DNA of 64,000 nucleotides from Clostridiaceae bacterium (GTDB lineage: Bacteria > Bacillota > Clostridia > Lachnospirales > Lachnospiraceae). Below, in pieces: positions 16,445 through 25,091 of this stretch. Below the pieces are notes generated by a model. That model worked only from the letters and a program-made list of their open reading frames with translations. It searched no databases and was not told where the DNA came from. The stretch's first letter is position 1. Every line of letters starts with the position of its first letter. The translations under genes and the position numbers were made by a program. Where the stretch lies: positions 62,001-126,000 of the forward strand of contig CAJTGE010000009.1 in the NCBI GenBank assembly GCA_910575795.1, read 5' to 3'.

Positions 16445-18070
16445 ATGAAAAAAAGGATGACGGGAATCACCGCAAAGCTCACCCTGGGCGTTATCATCTT
16501 TGGTATCCTTCTGGGAGCGATCATCAGCGCGATCGGCTACCGGGAATTTACGTCTGTTTTGGAACAGCAGTACAATGATTCCGCCTATGAGATCGCGGAG
16601 ACGGCGCTTCAGTATTTAAACCCCGACCGGTTTGAAGAATATCTCTCAACCGGGCGGCAGGATGAGGAGTACAGGCGGATTGAGCGCCTGCTCGACGATC
16701 TCGTGGAAGCCACGGATACGACGCTGATCTACGTCGCCAGGGTGGATGAGTCGGATTACAGGACGCTGACCTACATCTATGATTCCGTGAACTCCCAAAG
16801 CGGATTTGACCGCTATCCGCTTGGCTATACGGCTATCGGCGTGGATGAAAAGTACGTCAATAACGTCCGTAATATCATCACAAAAGGGGAGCGCGCCACG
16901 GAATATCTTTACGCCTATTCAGAGGAGTCCGGGGCGCATACGACGGCCGGCCTGGCCGTGCGGGACGGCAAAGGGACTATCGTGGCGATCCTGGGAGTGG
17001 AAAAGGCCATGACCCGGCTGGAAAATGCCCGCAATACGTATGTAAAGCATGTGGTGACCGGAGTCCTGATTGCGGTCTGCCTGTTCCTGCTCGCATACAG
17101 CGCCTTTCTGTACCGGGAAATGCTCACGCCCATCCTGGCGGTCACAGACGAGGCGAAGCGCTTTGCCGATACAGGCGCGCCCTCGGACGCGCTGCTCTCC
17201 ATACAGAAAACGGACGAGATCGGCGTGCTGGCAAAGGCCGTGCACAAGATGGAAAGCGACATCGTCAAGTATATGGAAAATCTGACCGCGGTCACGGCGG
17301 AAAAGGAGCGGATCGGCGCGGAGCTCTCGATCGCGACGCAGATTCAGGCCGATATGCTGCCCAGCATTTTCCCGGCCTTCCCGGAGCGTCCGGAATTTGA
17401 CATCTACGCGACCATGAACCCCGCGAAGGAGGTCGGCGGCGATTTCTATGATTTCTTCATGGTAGACGAACGTCATTTGGCCGTCGTCATGGCCGACGTT
17501 TCCGGAAAAGGCGTTCCGGCGGCGCTGTTCATGGTGATCGGCAAGACCCTTATCAAGGATCACACACAGCCCGGCCGCGATCTGGGAGATGTATTCACAG
17601 AGGTCAATGATCTGCTCTGCGAATCCAACAGCGAGGGCCTGTTTATCACCGCCTTTGAGGGCGTTCTGGATCTCGTGAGCGGCGAGTTCACATTCGTAAA
17701 CGCAGGCCATGAGATTCCCTTTATAAGCAAAAAAGGCGGCGGCTTTGAACCGTACAAAATCCGCGCCGGCTTTGTCCTCGCGGGCATGGAGGGCATGCGC
17801 TACCATTGCGGCAGCCTGCGCCTGGAGCCGGGCGACCGGCTGTTCCAATACACGGACGGCGTGACAGAGGCGACGAACCGGGACAAGGAGCTCTACGGCA
17901 TGGAGCGCCTTAAGGAGATTCTGTGCCGTCATGCCGGCGAGCCGCCGGAGGCGCTGCTCACGCACGTAAAGAGGGACATCGACGCATTTGTCGGAGAGGC
18001 CCCGCAGTTTGACGATATCACCATGCTGTGCATGGAATACAGGGAGCGGATGGAGGAGAGAAAACAATGA
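16445..18070 (+). CDS. Membrane sensor PP2C phosphatase, SpoIIE/RsbU type
   Basis: A 541-residue receptor. Membrane helix near residues 11-31, an extracellular sensing region of ~170 residues (Cache-like, from its size and secondary pattern), a second helix (VLIAVCLFLLAYSAFLY) near 203-222, a HAMP-like linker and a coiled segment (AVTAEKERIGAELSIATQIQ), then a PP2C domain from ~300 with metal ligands in GGDFYDFF and DVSGKGVPAALFM and the closing FDDITML. It would dephosphorylate the STAS protein at 12596 in response to an outside signal. The start follows AAAGGAACG. It overlaps the kinase-like gene by 4 bases. Confidence 0.9.
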   Translation: MKKRMTGITAKLTLGVIIFGILLGAIISAIGYREFTSVLEQQYNDSAYEIAETALQYLNPDRFEEYLSTGRQDEEYRRIERLLDDLVEATDTTLIYVARVDESDYRTLTYIYDSVNSQSGFDRYPLGYTAIGVDEKYVNNVRNIITKGERATEYLYAYSEESGAHTTAGLAVRDGKGTIVAILGVEKAMTRLENARNTYVKHVVTGVLIAVCLFLLAYSAFLYREMLTPILAVTDEAKRFADTGAPSDALLSIQKTDEIGVLAKAVHKMESDIVKYMENLTAVTAEKERIGAELSIATQIQADMLPSIFPAFPERPEFDIYATMNPAKEVGGDFYDFFMVDERHLAVVMADVSGKGVPAALFMVIGKTLIKDHTQPGRDLGDVFTEVNDLLCESNSEGLFITAFEGVLDLVSGEFTFVNAGHEIPFISKKGGGFEPYKIRAGFVLAGMEGMRYHCGSLRLEPGDRLFQYTDGVTEATNRDKELYGMERLKEILCRHAGEPPEALLTHVKRDIDAFVGEAPQFDDITMLCMEYRERMEERKQ

Positions 18071-18474
18071 AGGAACTGACCATTGACGCCACAATTGAAA
18101 ATATCACGCAGGTAACGGCCTTTGTGGACGAGCAGCTCGAAGCCCTTGACTGTCCCCTGAAGGCGCAGATGCAGATTGACATCGCGATCGACGAACTGTT
18201 TGGAAATATTGCGCATTACGCATACAACCCCGAGATCGGCCCGGCCACAGTGCGCGTGGAGGTGCTGCAGGATCCGCTTGCGGTCGTGGTGTCCTTTATC
18301 GACAACGGGATTCCCTACGATCCGCTCGCCAAAGAGGATCCGGACGTGGCGCTTTCCGCCGAGGACCGCGAGATCGGGGGGCTGGGGATCTATATGGTAA
18401 AGAAGAGTATGGATGAGATCACATATGAGTATAAGGACGGGCAGAATATTCTTCGGATTAAGAAGGCGATATGA
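18067..18474 (+). CDS. RsbW/SpoIIAB-like serine kinase (HATPase)
   Basis: A 135-residue HATPase protein with intact boxes: N-box DIAIDELFGNIAHYAY (Glu/Asn present), G1 box FIDNGIPYDPL and G2 box IGGLGIYMVKKSMDE. In known systems it phosphorylates the STAS antagonist and otherwise holds a target protein. The ATG at 18067 overlaps the phosphatase stop (ATGA). It is the only member of the cluster with the full ATP site; the transporter-fused relatives have lost it. Transcription appears to end at the hairpin 18501-18554. Confidence 0.9.
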   Translation: MKELTIDATIENITQVTAFVDEQLEALDCPLKAQMQIDIAIDELFGNIAHYAYNPEIGPATVRVEVLQDPLAVVVSFIDNGIPYDPLAKEDPDVALSAEDREIGGLGIYMVKKSMDEITYEYKDGQNILRIKKAI

Positions 18475-18500
18475 GGAACCCGTTCATGCTGTAATCGCGT

Positions 18501-18554
18501 AAGGCCGCCCGGGGCAGGTTCCTGTTGGATATAGAACCTGCTCCCGGCGGCCTT
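18501..18554 (+). terminator. Strong hairpin ending the partner-switching cluster
   Basis: AAGGCCGCC...GGCGGCCTT encloses a second stem GCAGGTTC/GAACCTGC. The total stem is about 20 bp. No T-run follows, so it may be a terminator of unusual type or an RNA-end protector. Confidence 0.65.
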
Positions 18555-18601
18555 CTCATAGAATCAATCCGCTCCCGATTGTCTGAAATGTTACATTTCA
18601 C

Positions 18602-18630
18602 TTGAAATTATCTCTGTTTTCTTGTACAAT
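18602..18630 (+). promoter_or_regulatory. Sigma-A-type promoter of the EF-G paralog
   Basis: TTGAAA at 18602-18607 and TACAAT at 18625-18630 with a 17-bp spacer, 40 bases before the start codon of the EF-G gene. Confidence 0.75.
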
Positions 18631-18669
18631 ATCAACATGGACTAAAATTAATATACGGGAGGAATTTAT

Positions 18670-20766
18670 ATGAATGTATATGGGACGAAACAAATCCGTA
18701 ATGTGGTTTTATTAGGTCACGGCGGCGCGGGAAAGACGACGGTTGCAGAGGCGCTGGCCCTGGTGACAGGCGTGACCAAGAGGATGGGTAAGGTTCCGGA
18801 CGGAACGTCGATCAGCGATTATGATAAAGAAGAGATAAAGCGCCAGTTCTCTATTTCCACATCACTGATTCCGCTTGAATATCAGGGAGAGGAAGGCCCG
18901 CTGAAGATCAATATTTTAGATACTCCCGGTTATTTTGACTTTGTGGGCGAGGTGGAGGAGGCCATCAGCGTGGCTGACGCGGCCGTGATCGTGGTAAACT
19001 GCAAGGCCGGCATCGAGGTTGGCACGGAGAAGGCATGGGAGCTGTGCGAGCAGTACAGCCTGCCGCGTCTCTTCTTTGTGACCAATATGGACGACGACCA
19101 CGCGAGCTTCCGCGAGCTGATCCTAAAGCTTGAAAAGCGCTTTGGCCGCCAGATCGCGCCCTTACAGGTGCCGATCCGTGAGAACGAGAAGTTTGTGGGC
19201 TTTGTAAATGTGGTAAAGATGGAAGGCCGCCGCTTTACGAACTTAAGCGATTATGAGAAGTGCGATATTCCGGAGTATACGCAGAAGAACTTGGGGATCG
19301 TGCGCGACGCCCTGATCGAGGCTGTGGCTGAGACGAGCGAGGAGTATATGGAACGCTACTTCTCCGGCGAGGAGTTTACGCAGGAGGAGATATCAAAGGC
19401 TCTCAGGGAGCAGGTGACGGACGGAAGCATCGTTCCGGTGCTGATGGGCTCCGGCGTGAACGCGCAGGGCTTCAACCATCTGCTGCAGGCCATTGACAAA
19501 TATTTCCCGTCGCCGGATAAGTTCGAGTGCGTCGGCGTGGATGTATCCACCGGCGAGCGTTTTACGGCGAAATACAACGACGACGTGTCCTTATCCGCCA
19601 GAGTGTTTAAGACCGTTGTGGATCCCTTTATCGGCAAATATTCCCTGATGAAGATCTGCACCGGATGCTTAAAGCCGGACAGCGTGATTTATAATGTAAA
19701 CAAGGACGCGGAGGAGAAGGTGCAGAAGATCTATCTCTTAAGAGGCAAGGATACGATCGAGGTTCCGGAGTTAAAGGCCGGCGACATCGGCGCGGTAGCC
19801 AAGCTTACCGTGACCCAGACAGGGGATACGATAGCGGTCCGCACGGCGCCGATCGTGTACCACAAGCCGAAGATTTCCACACCGTATACGTATATGGCGT
19901 ACTCGGCCAAGACCAAGGGCGACGAGGACAAGGTTTCCAGCGCTCTGTCAAAGATCATGGAAGAGGATCTGACGCTTCGCTCGGTCAACGACCCGGAGAA
20001 TCGCCAGAGCCTGCTCTACGGCATCGGCGATCAGCAGCTTGAGGTGGTAGTGAGCAAGCTGCAGGCGAGATATAAGGTGGATATTGTCTTGAGCAAGCCG
20101 AGATTCGCGTTCCGCGAGACGATCCGCAAGAAAGTCGAGGCCCAGGGCAAGCACAAGAAGCAGTCCGGCGGACACGGCCAGTACGGCGATGTAAAGATGG
20201 AATTTGAGCCCTCCGGCGATCTGGAGAAGCCCTATGTATTTGAGGAGAGAGTGTTCGGCGGCGCGGTTCCGAAGAACTACTTCCCGGCCGTGGAAAAGGG
20301 CATCCAGGAATGCGTCCTTAAAGGACCGCTGGCAGGCTATCCGGTTGTGGGCTTAAAGGCCACGCTGGTGGACGGCTCCTATCACCCCGTAGATTCCTCT
20401 GAGATGGCGTTCAAGATGGCCGCCACCCTGGCATTTAAAAAGGCGTTTATGGATGCAACCCCGGTTCTCCTTGAGCCGATCGCGTCCTTAAAGGTCACGG
20501 TTCCGGATAAATTCACCGGCGACGTGATGGGCGACTTAAACCGCCGCAGAGGCCGCGTGCTGGGCATGAATTCGGATCACCACGGAAAACAGATCATTGA
20601 GGCAGATATTCCGATGTCCGAATTGTTCGGCTACAATACGGATCTGCGTTCCATGACGGGCGGAATCGGACTGTATTCCTACGAATTCAGCCGCTACGAG
20701 CAGGCGCCGGGCGATGTCCAGAAGAAGGAAGTCGAGGCAAGGGCTGCAGAGAACGAGAAAGAATAA
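18670..20766 (+). CDS. Elongation factor G paralog
   Basis: A 698-residue translational GTPase of normal EF-G length. G1 is GHGGAGKTT, G3 DTPGYFDF, G4 TNMDD; domain IV holds the QSGGHGQYGDV stretch and the C-terminus GYNTDLRSMTGGIGLYSYEF. In this subgroup G1 reads GHGGAGKT rather than GHIDAGKT and G4 is TNMDD rather than NKMD, which marks the EF-G2-like paralogs found beside the housekeeping FusA in many Clostridia. Its exact function (ribosome recycling, stress translocation) is not settled. ACGGGAGG precedes the ATG, and a good promoter lies upstream. It is monocistronic. Confidence 0.85.
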   Translation: MNVYGTKQIRNVVLLGHGGAGKTTVAEALALVTGVTKRMGKVPDGTSISDYDKEEIKRQFSISTSLIPLEYQGEEGPLKINILDTPGYFDFVGEVEEAISVADAAVIVVNCKAGIEVGTEKAWELCEQYSLPRLFFVTNMDDDHASFRELILKLEKRFGRQIAPLQVPIRENEKFVGFVNVVKMEGRRFTNLSDYEKCDIPEYTQKNLGIVRDALIEAVAETSEEYMERYFSGEEFTQEEISKALREQVTDGSIVPVLMGSGVNAQGFNHLLQAIDKYFPSPDKFECVGVDVSTGERFTAKYNDDVSLSARVFKTVVDPFIGKYSLMKICTGCLKPDSVIYNVNKDAEEKVQKIYLLRGKDTIEVPELKAGDIGAVAKLTVTQTGDTIAVRTAPIVYHKPKISTPYTYMAYSAKTKGDEDKVSSALSKIMEEDLTLRSVNDPENRQSLLYGIGDQQLEVVVSKLQARYKVDIVLSKPRFAFRETIRKKVEAQGKHKKQSGGHGQYGDVKMEFEPSGDLEKPYVFEERVFGGAVPKNYFPAVEKGIQECVLKGPLAGYPVVGLKATLVDGSYHPVDSSEMAFKMAATLAFKKAFMDATPVLLEPIASLKVTVPDKFTGDVMGDLNRRRGRVLGMNSDHHGKQIIEADIPMSELFGYNTDLRSMTGGIGLYSYEFSRYEQAPGDVQKKEVEARAAENEKE

Positions 20767-20770
20767 TATA

Positions 20771-20905
20771 TATAGTGAACGACAAAAATTTTTGTTTTTG
20801 GCGTTCACTGCGCCGATTTTGCGCTACGTGAAACGCAGCATCTGCCTTTGCAAAATCGTGCGCATCCCCCGTAGTAAACGACAAATTATTTTGTCGTTTA
20901 CTATA
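20771..20905. mobile_element. Foldback (MITE-like) element with TA ends
   Basis: The outer repeats TATAGTGAACGACAAAA and TTTTGTCGTTTACTATA are near-perfect inverted copies. Inside are a second stem (GATTTTGC/GCAAAATC) and self-complementary arms. No coding capacity. It lies just past the EF-G stop and may also act as terminator. Confidence 0.65.
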
Positions 20906-20916
20906 ACACTTTTTGT

Positions 20917-20950
20917 AAAGGAACTGTCACGAATCCGCGGCAGTTCCTTT
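20917..20950 (-). terminator. Terminator shared by EF-G paralog and LysR genes
   Basis: AAAGGAACTG...CAGTTCCTTT, a 10-bp perfect stem. The LysR stop codon at 20927-20929 lies in the loop. Confidence 0.6.
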
Positions 20951-21799
20951 GCTTTTGTTTTGCAGAAACCTGCAGAAATCGCCGAGAAGAGCCGCGTCCC
21001 CGCCGGAGGGCGGCCGCACGAGGAAAATATCGCGCCGGCAGTCCGGGAAGCTGACCGGCACAAGCGCCAGATCCGGATGGCGGGGAACGCCCCAGGAATA
21101 CACAGGCCAGAGGGCGGCCCCAAGGCCGGCCCCAATCAGGCGCTGCGCCGATTCCGGATCGCTGCATTCACAGACAATCCGCGGCGTGAAGCCGGCTTCC
21201 CGGCAGAACCGCATACCGGCCTGCCAGGCGGATTTGTCTGTGCAGAGGGTGATAAAATCCTGATCCTTTGCGTCGCTGAGGCGCGCGCCCTGCATGGCGG
21301 CCAGGGGCGAGCCGGAAGAGACGGCCAGGAAAAATTCCTCTTTTAGAAGCAGCCTGCTTCCTTTTTCAGCAGGAGCGTCCGGTAGGGCGCCGCAGATGCA
21401 CAGATCCGTTTGCTCTTCGTGAAAATCTGTCCGGATCAGGAAGCGCGCCTCCGGATGAAGGCGTTTATATTCAGCCACCCATCCTGCCGCCAGGCAGGAG
21501 GCGGCCGCGAGGCTTAAGCGGATGGTTCCCTGCGCGCGCGCGGCCTGTTCGCGGACCGCGTCCGGAAGGGCGTCAAGGGCCTCCATGATGGGCAGGAGCG
21601 TCTTTAGCAGGAAGCGCCCGGCATCGTTTAAGCGGACGGCGCGCCGTTCCCGGTCAAACAGGGAGACGCCAAGTTCCTGTTCCAGGCGCTTGATCGACTG
21701 GGAAAGGGCCGGCTGGGCGATCCGCAGCGCCTCAGCCGCCTTTGTCATGTGCTGGTATCTGGCGGCGGTGAGAAAGTAGCGAAGCTGTAATAATTCCAT
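20927..21799 (-). CDS. LysR-family transcriptional regulator
   Basis: A 290-residue LysR protein. N-terminal winged helix MELLQLRYFLTAARYQHMTK with AAEALRIAQPALSQSIKRLE is typical, followed by a substrate-binding domain (~90-290). The start at 21799 (MELLQL) is chosen because GTGAGG lies just upstream and LysR proteins begin exactly here; an upstream ATG at 21820 would add seven residues. No divergent target gene lies next to it: the upstream 440 bases are non-coding and the next gene is a kinase-like protein in the opposite direction. The effector is unknown. Confidence 0.9.
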   Translation of the reverse strand: MELLQLRYFLTAARYQHMTKAAEALRIAQPALSQSIKRLEQELGVSLFDRERRAVRLNDAGRFLLKTLLPIMEALDALPDAVREQAARAQGTIRLSLAAASCLAAGWVAEYKRLHPEARFLIRTDFHEEQTDLCICGALPDAPAEKGSRLLLKEEFFLAVSSGSPLAAMQGARLSDAKDQDFITLCTDKSAWQAGMRFCREAGFTPRIVCECSDPESAQRLIGAGLGAALWPVYSWGVPRHPDLALVPVSFPDCRRDIFLVRPPSGGDAALLGDFCRFLQNKSKGTAADS

Positions 21800-21853
21800 A
21801 AAAACCTCACAAGTCTTCATTGTCTGCAGTTCTATAATTAAAGTGATCCCCTG

Positions 21854-21884
21854 GCAACGGTTCAGAGGTCATCCGAACGGTTGC
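21854..21884. repeat. Dispersed palindrome, GTAACnGTTCAG family
   Basis: GCAACGGTTCAG...CGAACGGTTGC, imperfect. Confidence 0.55.
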
Positions 21885-22126
21885 ATTGACAGGATGAAAC
21901 TATAATATTTAGTATATATTATAATATAAAAGTTATCAATATATAAGAATAAAGTATTTGAAATTGTTAAAAAAATAACGTATACTATTTGTAACATAAC
22001 ATTGCGTAACTGTACATCATTCGTAACAGTTCAGACAGGTCTGCGCACCTGCTGCGCCGACCGTACGAAAACATAGAGGCAGCAGGCATCTGCCCCATTG
22101 CGAAGCGATTTTCATAGGCAGACGCT

Positions 22127-22155
22127 GTAACAGTTCAGGTTGTCTGAACTGTTAC
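22127..22155. repeat. Dispersed palindrome, perfect copy of the GTAACnGTTCAG family
   Basis: GTAACAGTTCAG and CTGAACTGTTAC form a perfect 12-bp stem around a 5-nt loop. Best copy of this family in the window. Confidence 0.75.
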
Positions 22156-22259
22156 CATCATTACAGGTTTACGCAGCATTTTATGACAGGGCAACAAAAA
22201 AAGGAATATCCGCCGCACGGCCCGCCGTTTAGGAGGAATTCCTGTCAGGAGGAGAAGTA

Positions 22260-22781
22260 ATGGCAAACAAAACAGTATGTATTGAACGGGAGTATGGAAG
22301 CAACGGAAAAAATGTCGCACAGTGGCTGGCAAAGACGTTAAGCCTTGAGTGCTATGATAAAAAGGATCTGTGGCGGATTGCGGAGGAGAACCATCTGCTT
22401 AAGGAGATACCGGAGGATGAGAACGAGCACGATCTGGCGGCCCAGCGGGAGGCGATACTATACTTATCCGACAGGGCTTCCTGCGTATTTGTAGGAACAA
22501 GCGCCGCCTCCGTGCTTCAGGGGCGTCCCAGAAATCTGAATGTATTCATTAAGGCGGATCTTGAGACAAAAATTCAGTGGGCCATGGCCAATGAAAAGCT
22601 GGACCGCGCGCAGGCGGAGGAGCGGATCGCACAGATGGGAGAGCAGAGAGTCGAAATCCGCAAGAACCATTCCACAACCGAGGACGGCGATCCGGTGGAA
22701 TTCGATCTGACAGTCAGCACATCCAAGTTTGGAATGGAAGGGGCTGTGGAGATTATTAAGAAATGTTTGTCAAGAATGTAA
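22260..22781 (+). CDS. Cytidylate kinase-like family protein
   Basis: A 173-residue protein of the cytidylate-kinase-like P-loop family. It begins TVCIEREYGSNGKNVAQWLA, where the phosphate loop (GSNGK) sits, followed by a central CVFVGTSAASVL strand and a basic lid-like region (EERIAQMGEQRVEIRKNH). It is shorter than true CMP kinase (~220), and such stand-alone proteins are abundant in Clostridia without a proven substrate. GGAGGAGAAG precedes the ATG. The gene has its own terminator at 22811. Confidence 0.75.
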   Translation: MANKTVCIEREYGSNGKNVAQWLAKTLSLECYDKKDLWRIAEENHLLKEIPEDENEHDLAAQREAILYLSDRASCVFVGTSAASVLQGRPRNLNVFIKADLETKIQWAMANEKLDRAQAEERIAQMGEQRVEIRKNHSTTEDGDPVEFDLTVSTSKFGMEGAVEIIKKCLSRM

Positions 22782-22810
22782 CAAATTGAAGCAATGATAA
22801 GGGTTAGAGT

Positions 22811-22853
22811 GACCGGACACGGCATCGTTCAGGCTGTGTCCGGTCATTTTTTA
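22811..22853 (+). terminator. Rho-independent terminator
   Basis: GACCGGACAC...GTGTCCGGTC, followed by A and six T. Confidence 0.9.
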
Positions 22854-22855
22854 GT

Positions 22856-23017
22856 TAAGGAACTGTCAAGAAATAACTTTTCATATTGCTTGTCTTTTTC
22901 CCCGAGAGTACCACTCAAAAATCAGTTACATAGCCTACTATGCGCCTGATTTTTGAGTGGCACTCTCGAAGAAAAATCCTGCGCACTATTGAAAAGTTAA
23001 TTCTTAACAGTTCCTAA
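22856..23017. mobile_element. Foldback MITE, second ~160-bp copy type
   Basis: Ends AAGGAACTGTCAAGAA...TTCTTAACAGTTCCT are inverted copies with TA at both borders, and an inner stem of ~22 bp (GAGAGTACCACTC.../...GAGTGGCACTCTC) surrounds a small hairpin CATAGCCTACTATG. Size, TA flanks and the central CATAG-CC-ACTATG-like hairpin match the element at 5812-5975 (there CGTAGCCCACTACG), although the stems differ in sequence. Confidence 0.75.
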
Positions 23018-23040
23018 GGTGTATGTGAGCTATGGTTCAT

Positions 23041-23216
23041 TGTGAGGGGGCCGCCGCCGCCATCTCCTGTATCCAACGGCGCCCTGCTTCCGCCCGGAGA
23101 AAAGCGCAGCGGACGCTGAGATCGAAAAGACCTCGCTAAGCGCCGGCGGTTTTCTACGGGTTCCTTTTGGATACAGGAGCTGGCGGCGGCTGCGTTATCA
23201 GCGGGCCTCTCACGAC
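23041..23216. repeat. Core repeat with variable outer stem, copy 1 (core on minus strand)
   Basis: A core of about 75 nt (23091-23165) is nearly identical, in reverse orientation, to 27205-27285. It is enclosed by a perfect 13-bp stem (CTCCTGTATCCAA at 23064-23076 and its complement at 23167-23179) that is unrelated in sequence to the 17-bp stem around the other copy. A tail (CCTCTCACGA) at 23206 is shared with copy 2 in direct orientation. Confidence 0.75.
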
Positions 23217-23443
23217 AAACTACGCCCCGCAACCGTTCACTTCGCTTAAGTAAAATGCCATCGGGCCGTGAATAATAGCGATTCAGCCGCGGCGTCTGAA
23301 AAGATTTCTTGAAATAGGTTAAGTAAAATGATAGAATAAAGCATCGCGGATTTAAGGAAGAAATGGCTGTTTGGCGGCAAACGATATCGTAACGAAACGC
23401 GGTTCGATTGCAGCGAGACACAGACAGAAAAGGAGAGAACAAT

Positions 23444-24895
23444 TTGAAGCAGGGTTCCGTAAGAATTCTATTTTACAATGAAAACGCTGACAGTATAGTG
23501 GCCTCGGCGGGGCGTATTTCCACGACAAAGGGCGGCGCGGATGCAATCTATGAGAAATCATGCGCGAGGGATAAGGAGGAGAATATCAGGCTGATTCAGA
23601 AAATCTTGTCTTCGGGGCATACCTCGGTGCTGGAGCATGTGTTTTTGAATCTGTCCTTTGACAATGTGTCCGTGTTTGTGGAGCAGTTTATGATTGAATT
23701 CCGGCTGGCGTCCTTTACTGTGAAGTCGCGCAGATATGTGGACTTTGGAAAAATGGGCTATGTGACGCCGGATTTCGCGTGCTGCGGCGAACGCGCCGCG
23801 GCGTCTGAGGAGCTGTATGGCAGCCACATGGAATATTTATTTAAGGAATATGAGTTTCTGCTTGAACAGGGAATCCCCAAGGAGGACGCCAGATTTGTGC
23901 TCCCATATTCGTTCCGGAGTAATTTTTACTGCACCGTAAACGCGCGGGAGCTGGTGAAAATCGTGAATGAGATGGTTTGGGGGAGGGGGAGGAAATACCC
24001 GGAGATTGCGGCCCTGGGAAGCTCCCTGATAGCTCAGTGTGAGGAAACGCTTCCGTTTCTGCCGTTTGAAAACTCCGGTTTTAAAAAGGAGCAGACGGAG
24101 AAAACGAAAGAGGCAGAGAATCAGGTATGGCCAGGCTCAGGGGAGACAGAATTTCCGTCGTTTTTCTCCGGAAAAGGGATAAAGACAGCACAGCCTGGCA
24201 GTGTGACAGAGGATCATGAGGCGCCGGTTGTTTTGGTGGACGGCCCGGCTCATCCGGAGGAAATGATATGCCGGGCAGCGGCGCTGTCCGCCGGCGGACG
24301 GCTTCAGGCAGATTGGCCGGATCCGCACGTGCAGAAAGAGGTAATCCGGAATATTTTATCGCATTCGCGCAGGCGGGAGCTGGAGCAGGTGAATTTCACA
24401 ATCCTTTTTAACGGAGTCTCCCTGTCCGGCGTCACACATCTGGTACGGCACAGGATGCAGTCCATCCTTGTGCCGGATTATCTGGCAAGCTGTGATTTTA
24501 AGCGGTATATCACGCCTGAGAGCATTGTGAAGGCGGGCCTTAAGGAGCGGTATGAAGAGGTATTTGCCAAATCGCAGCGGACGGCAGAGCGGCTGCGGAA
24601 GAATGGATTTGCAGAGAGCAGTATGGCGTATCTGCTGCTCAGCGGCCTGACGATCCCGGTCCTGACCACGATGAATGCGAATGAGCTTCTGACCTTCATC
24701 CGCTTAAGAACGTGCAGCCGCGCGCAGTGGGAGATCGCGGGGCGCGCAAAGGAGCTCTTGCGGATTCTGAGGAGGCGGTATCCGGCTCTGTTTTCCCTGT
24801 ACGGGCCCGGCTGTTATATGGACGGGGCCTGCCCCGAGGGAAGGATGTCGTGCGGGCGGATGAAAGAGGTAAGAGAGCTGTTTTCGCTCGGGTAA
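23444..24895 (+). CDS. FAD-dependent thymidylate synthase-like protein, two ThyX domains
   Basis: A 483-residue protein built from two ThyX-like halves. The first (~residues 10-210) has GHTSVLEHVFLNLSFDNVSV and EFRLASFTVKSRRYVDF; the second (~300-480) has VRHRMQSILVPDYL and the C-terminal LLTFIRLRTCSRAQWEIAG. Classic ThyX (~220 residues) carries RHRxxSxNExSxRY in one piece; here the RHR..S part is kept in the second half and the SRRY part in the first. ThyX makes dTMP from dUMP with methylene-folate and FAD, so the activity is plausible but not assured. A TTG start at 23444 is chosen from AAAGGAGAGAACAA upstream. A low-complexity linker joins the halves. Confidence 0.75.
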   Translation: MKQGSVRILFYNENADSIVASAGRISTTKGGADAIYEKSCARDKEENIRLIQKILSSGHTSVLEHVFLNLSFDNVSVFVEQFMIEFRLASFTVKSRRYVDFGKMGYVTPDFACCGERAAASEELYGSHMEYLFKEYEFLLEQGIPKEDARFVLPYSFRSNFYCTVNARELVKIVNEMVWGRGRKYPEIAALGSSLIAQCEETLPFLPFENSGFKKEQTEKTKEAENQVWPGSGETEFPSFFSGKGIKTAQPGSVTEDHEAPVVLVDGPAHPEEMICRAAALSAGGRLQADWPDPHVQKEVIRNILSHSRRRELEQVNFTILFNGVSLSGVTHLVRHRMQSILVPDYLASCDFKRYITPESIVKAGLKERYEEVFAKSQRTAERLRKNGFAESSMAYLLLSGLTIPVLTTMNANELLTFIRLRTCSRAQWEIAGRAKELLRILRRRYPALFSLYGPGCYMDGACPEGRMSCGRMKEVRELFSLG

Positions 24896-25056
24896 CGGGA
24901 GGATCTGTCCATCAAAATTTCAGGAAAGTTACACGATCGTTTAATTTGGTTATTCTTGATAAAAAGCGGTTTCTTTTAGTATAATAAAACCGTGGAAACT
25001 GTTAAGAAACATATATCGGCGGCTCTGGCACAGATTCGCTTACGGCTTTGCGGTGC

Positions 25057-25091
25057 GCCTGCTTCCTGGCTTTGCGGGAAGCAGGCTTTTT
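25057..25091 (+). terminator. Rho-independent terminator
   Basis: GCCTGCTTCC...GGGAAGCAGGC followed by TTTTT. Confidence 0.85.

Larger units (their letters stand above)
21800..22259. other. AT-rich intergenic region with palindromes
   Basis: Contains an AT-rich stretch (21895-22010) that probably holds promoters, a half repeat CGTAACAGTTCAG near 22023, a folded GC-rich piece at 22040-22125 that shares GCATCTGCC...TTGC with the foldback element at 20771, and two GTTCAG palindromes listed separately. No gene is seen. Confidence 0.5.

Noticed and set aside
16919-18094. A 391-codon open frame on the minus strand
   Set aside because: It lies antisense to the PP2C phosphatase, whose motifs are unmistakable; the antisense product has no domain and high His/Arg content typical of a GC-rich shadow.
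20714-21346. A 210-codon open frame on the plus strand
   Set aside because: It runs through the foldback element and antisense to the LysR gene; not protein-like.
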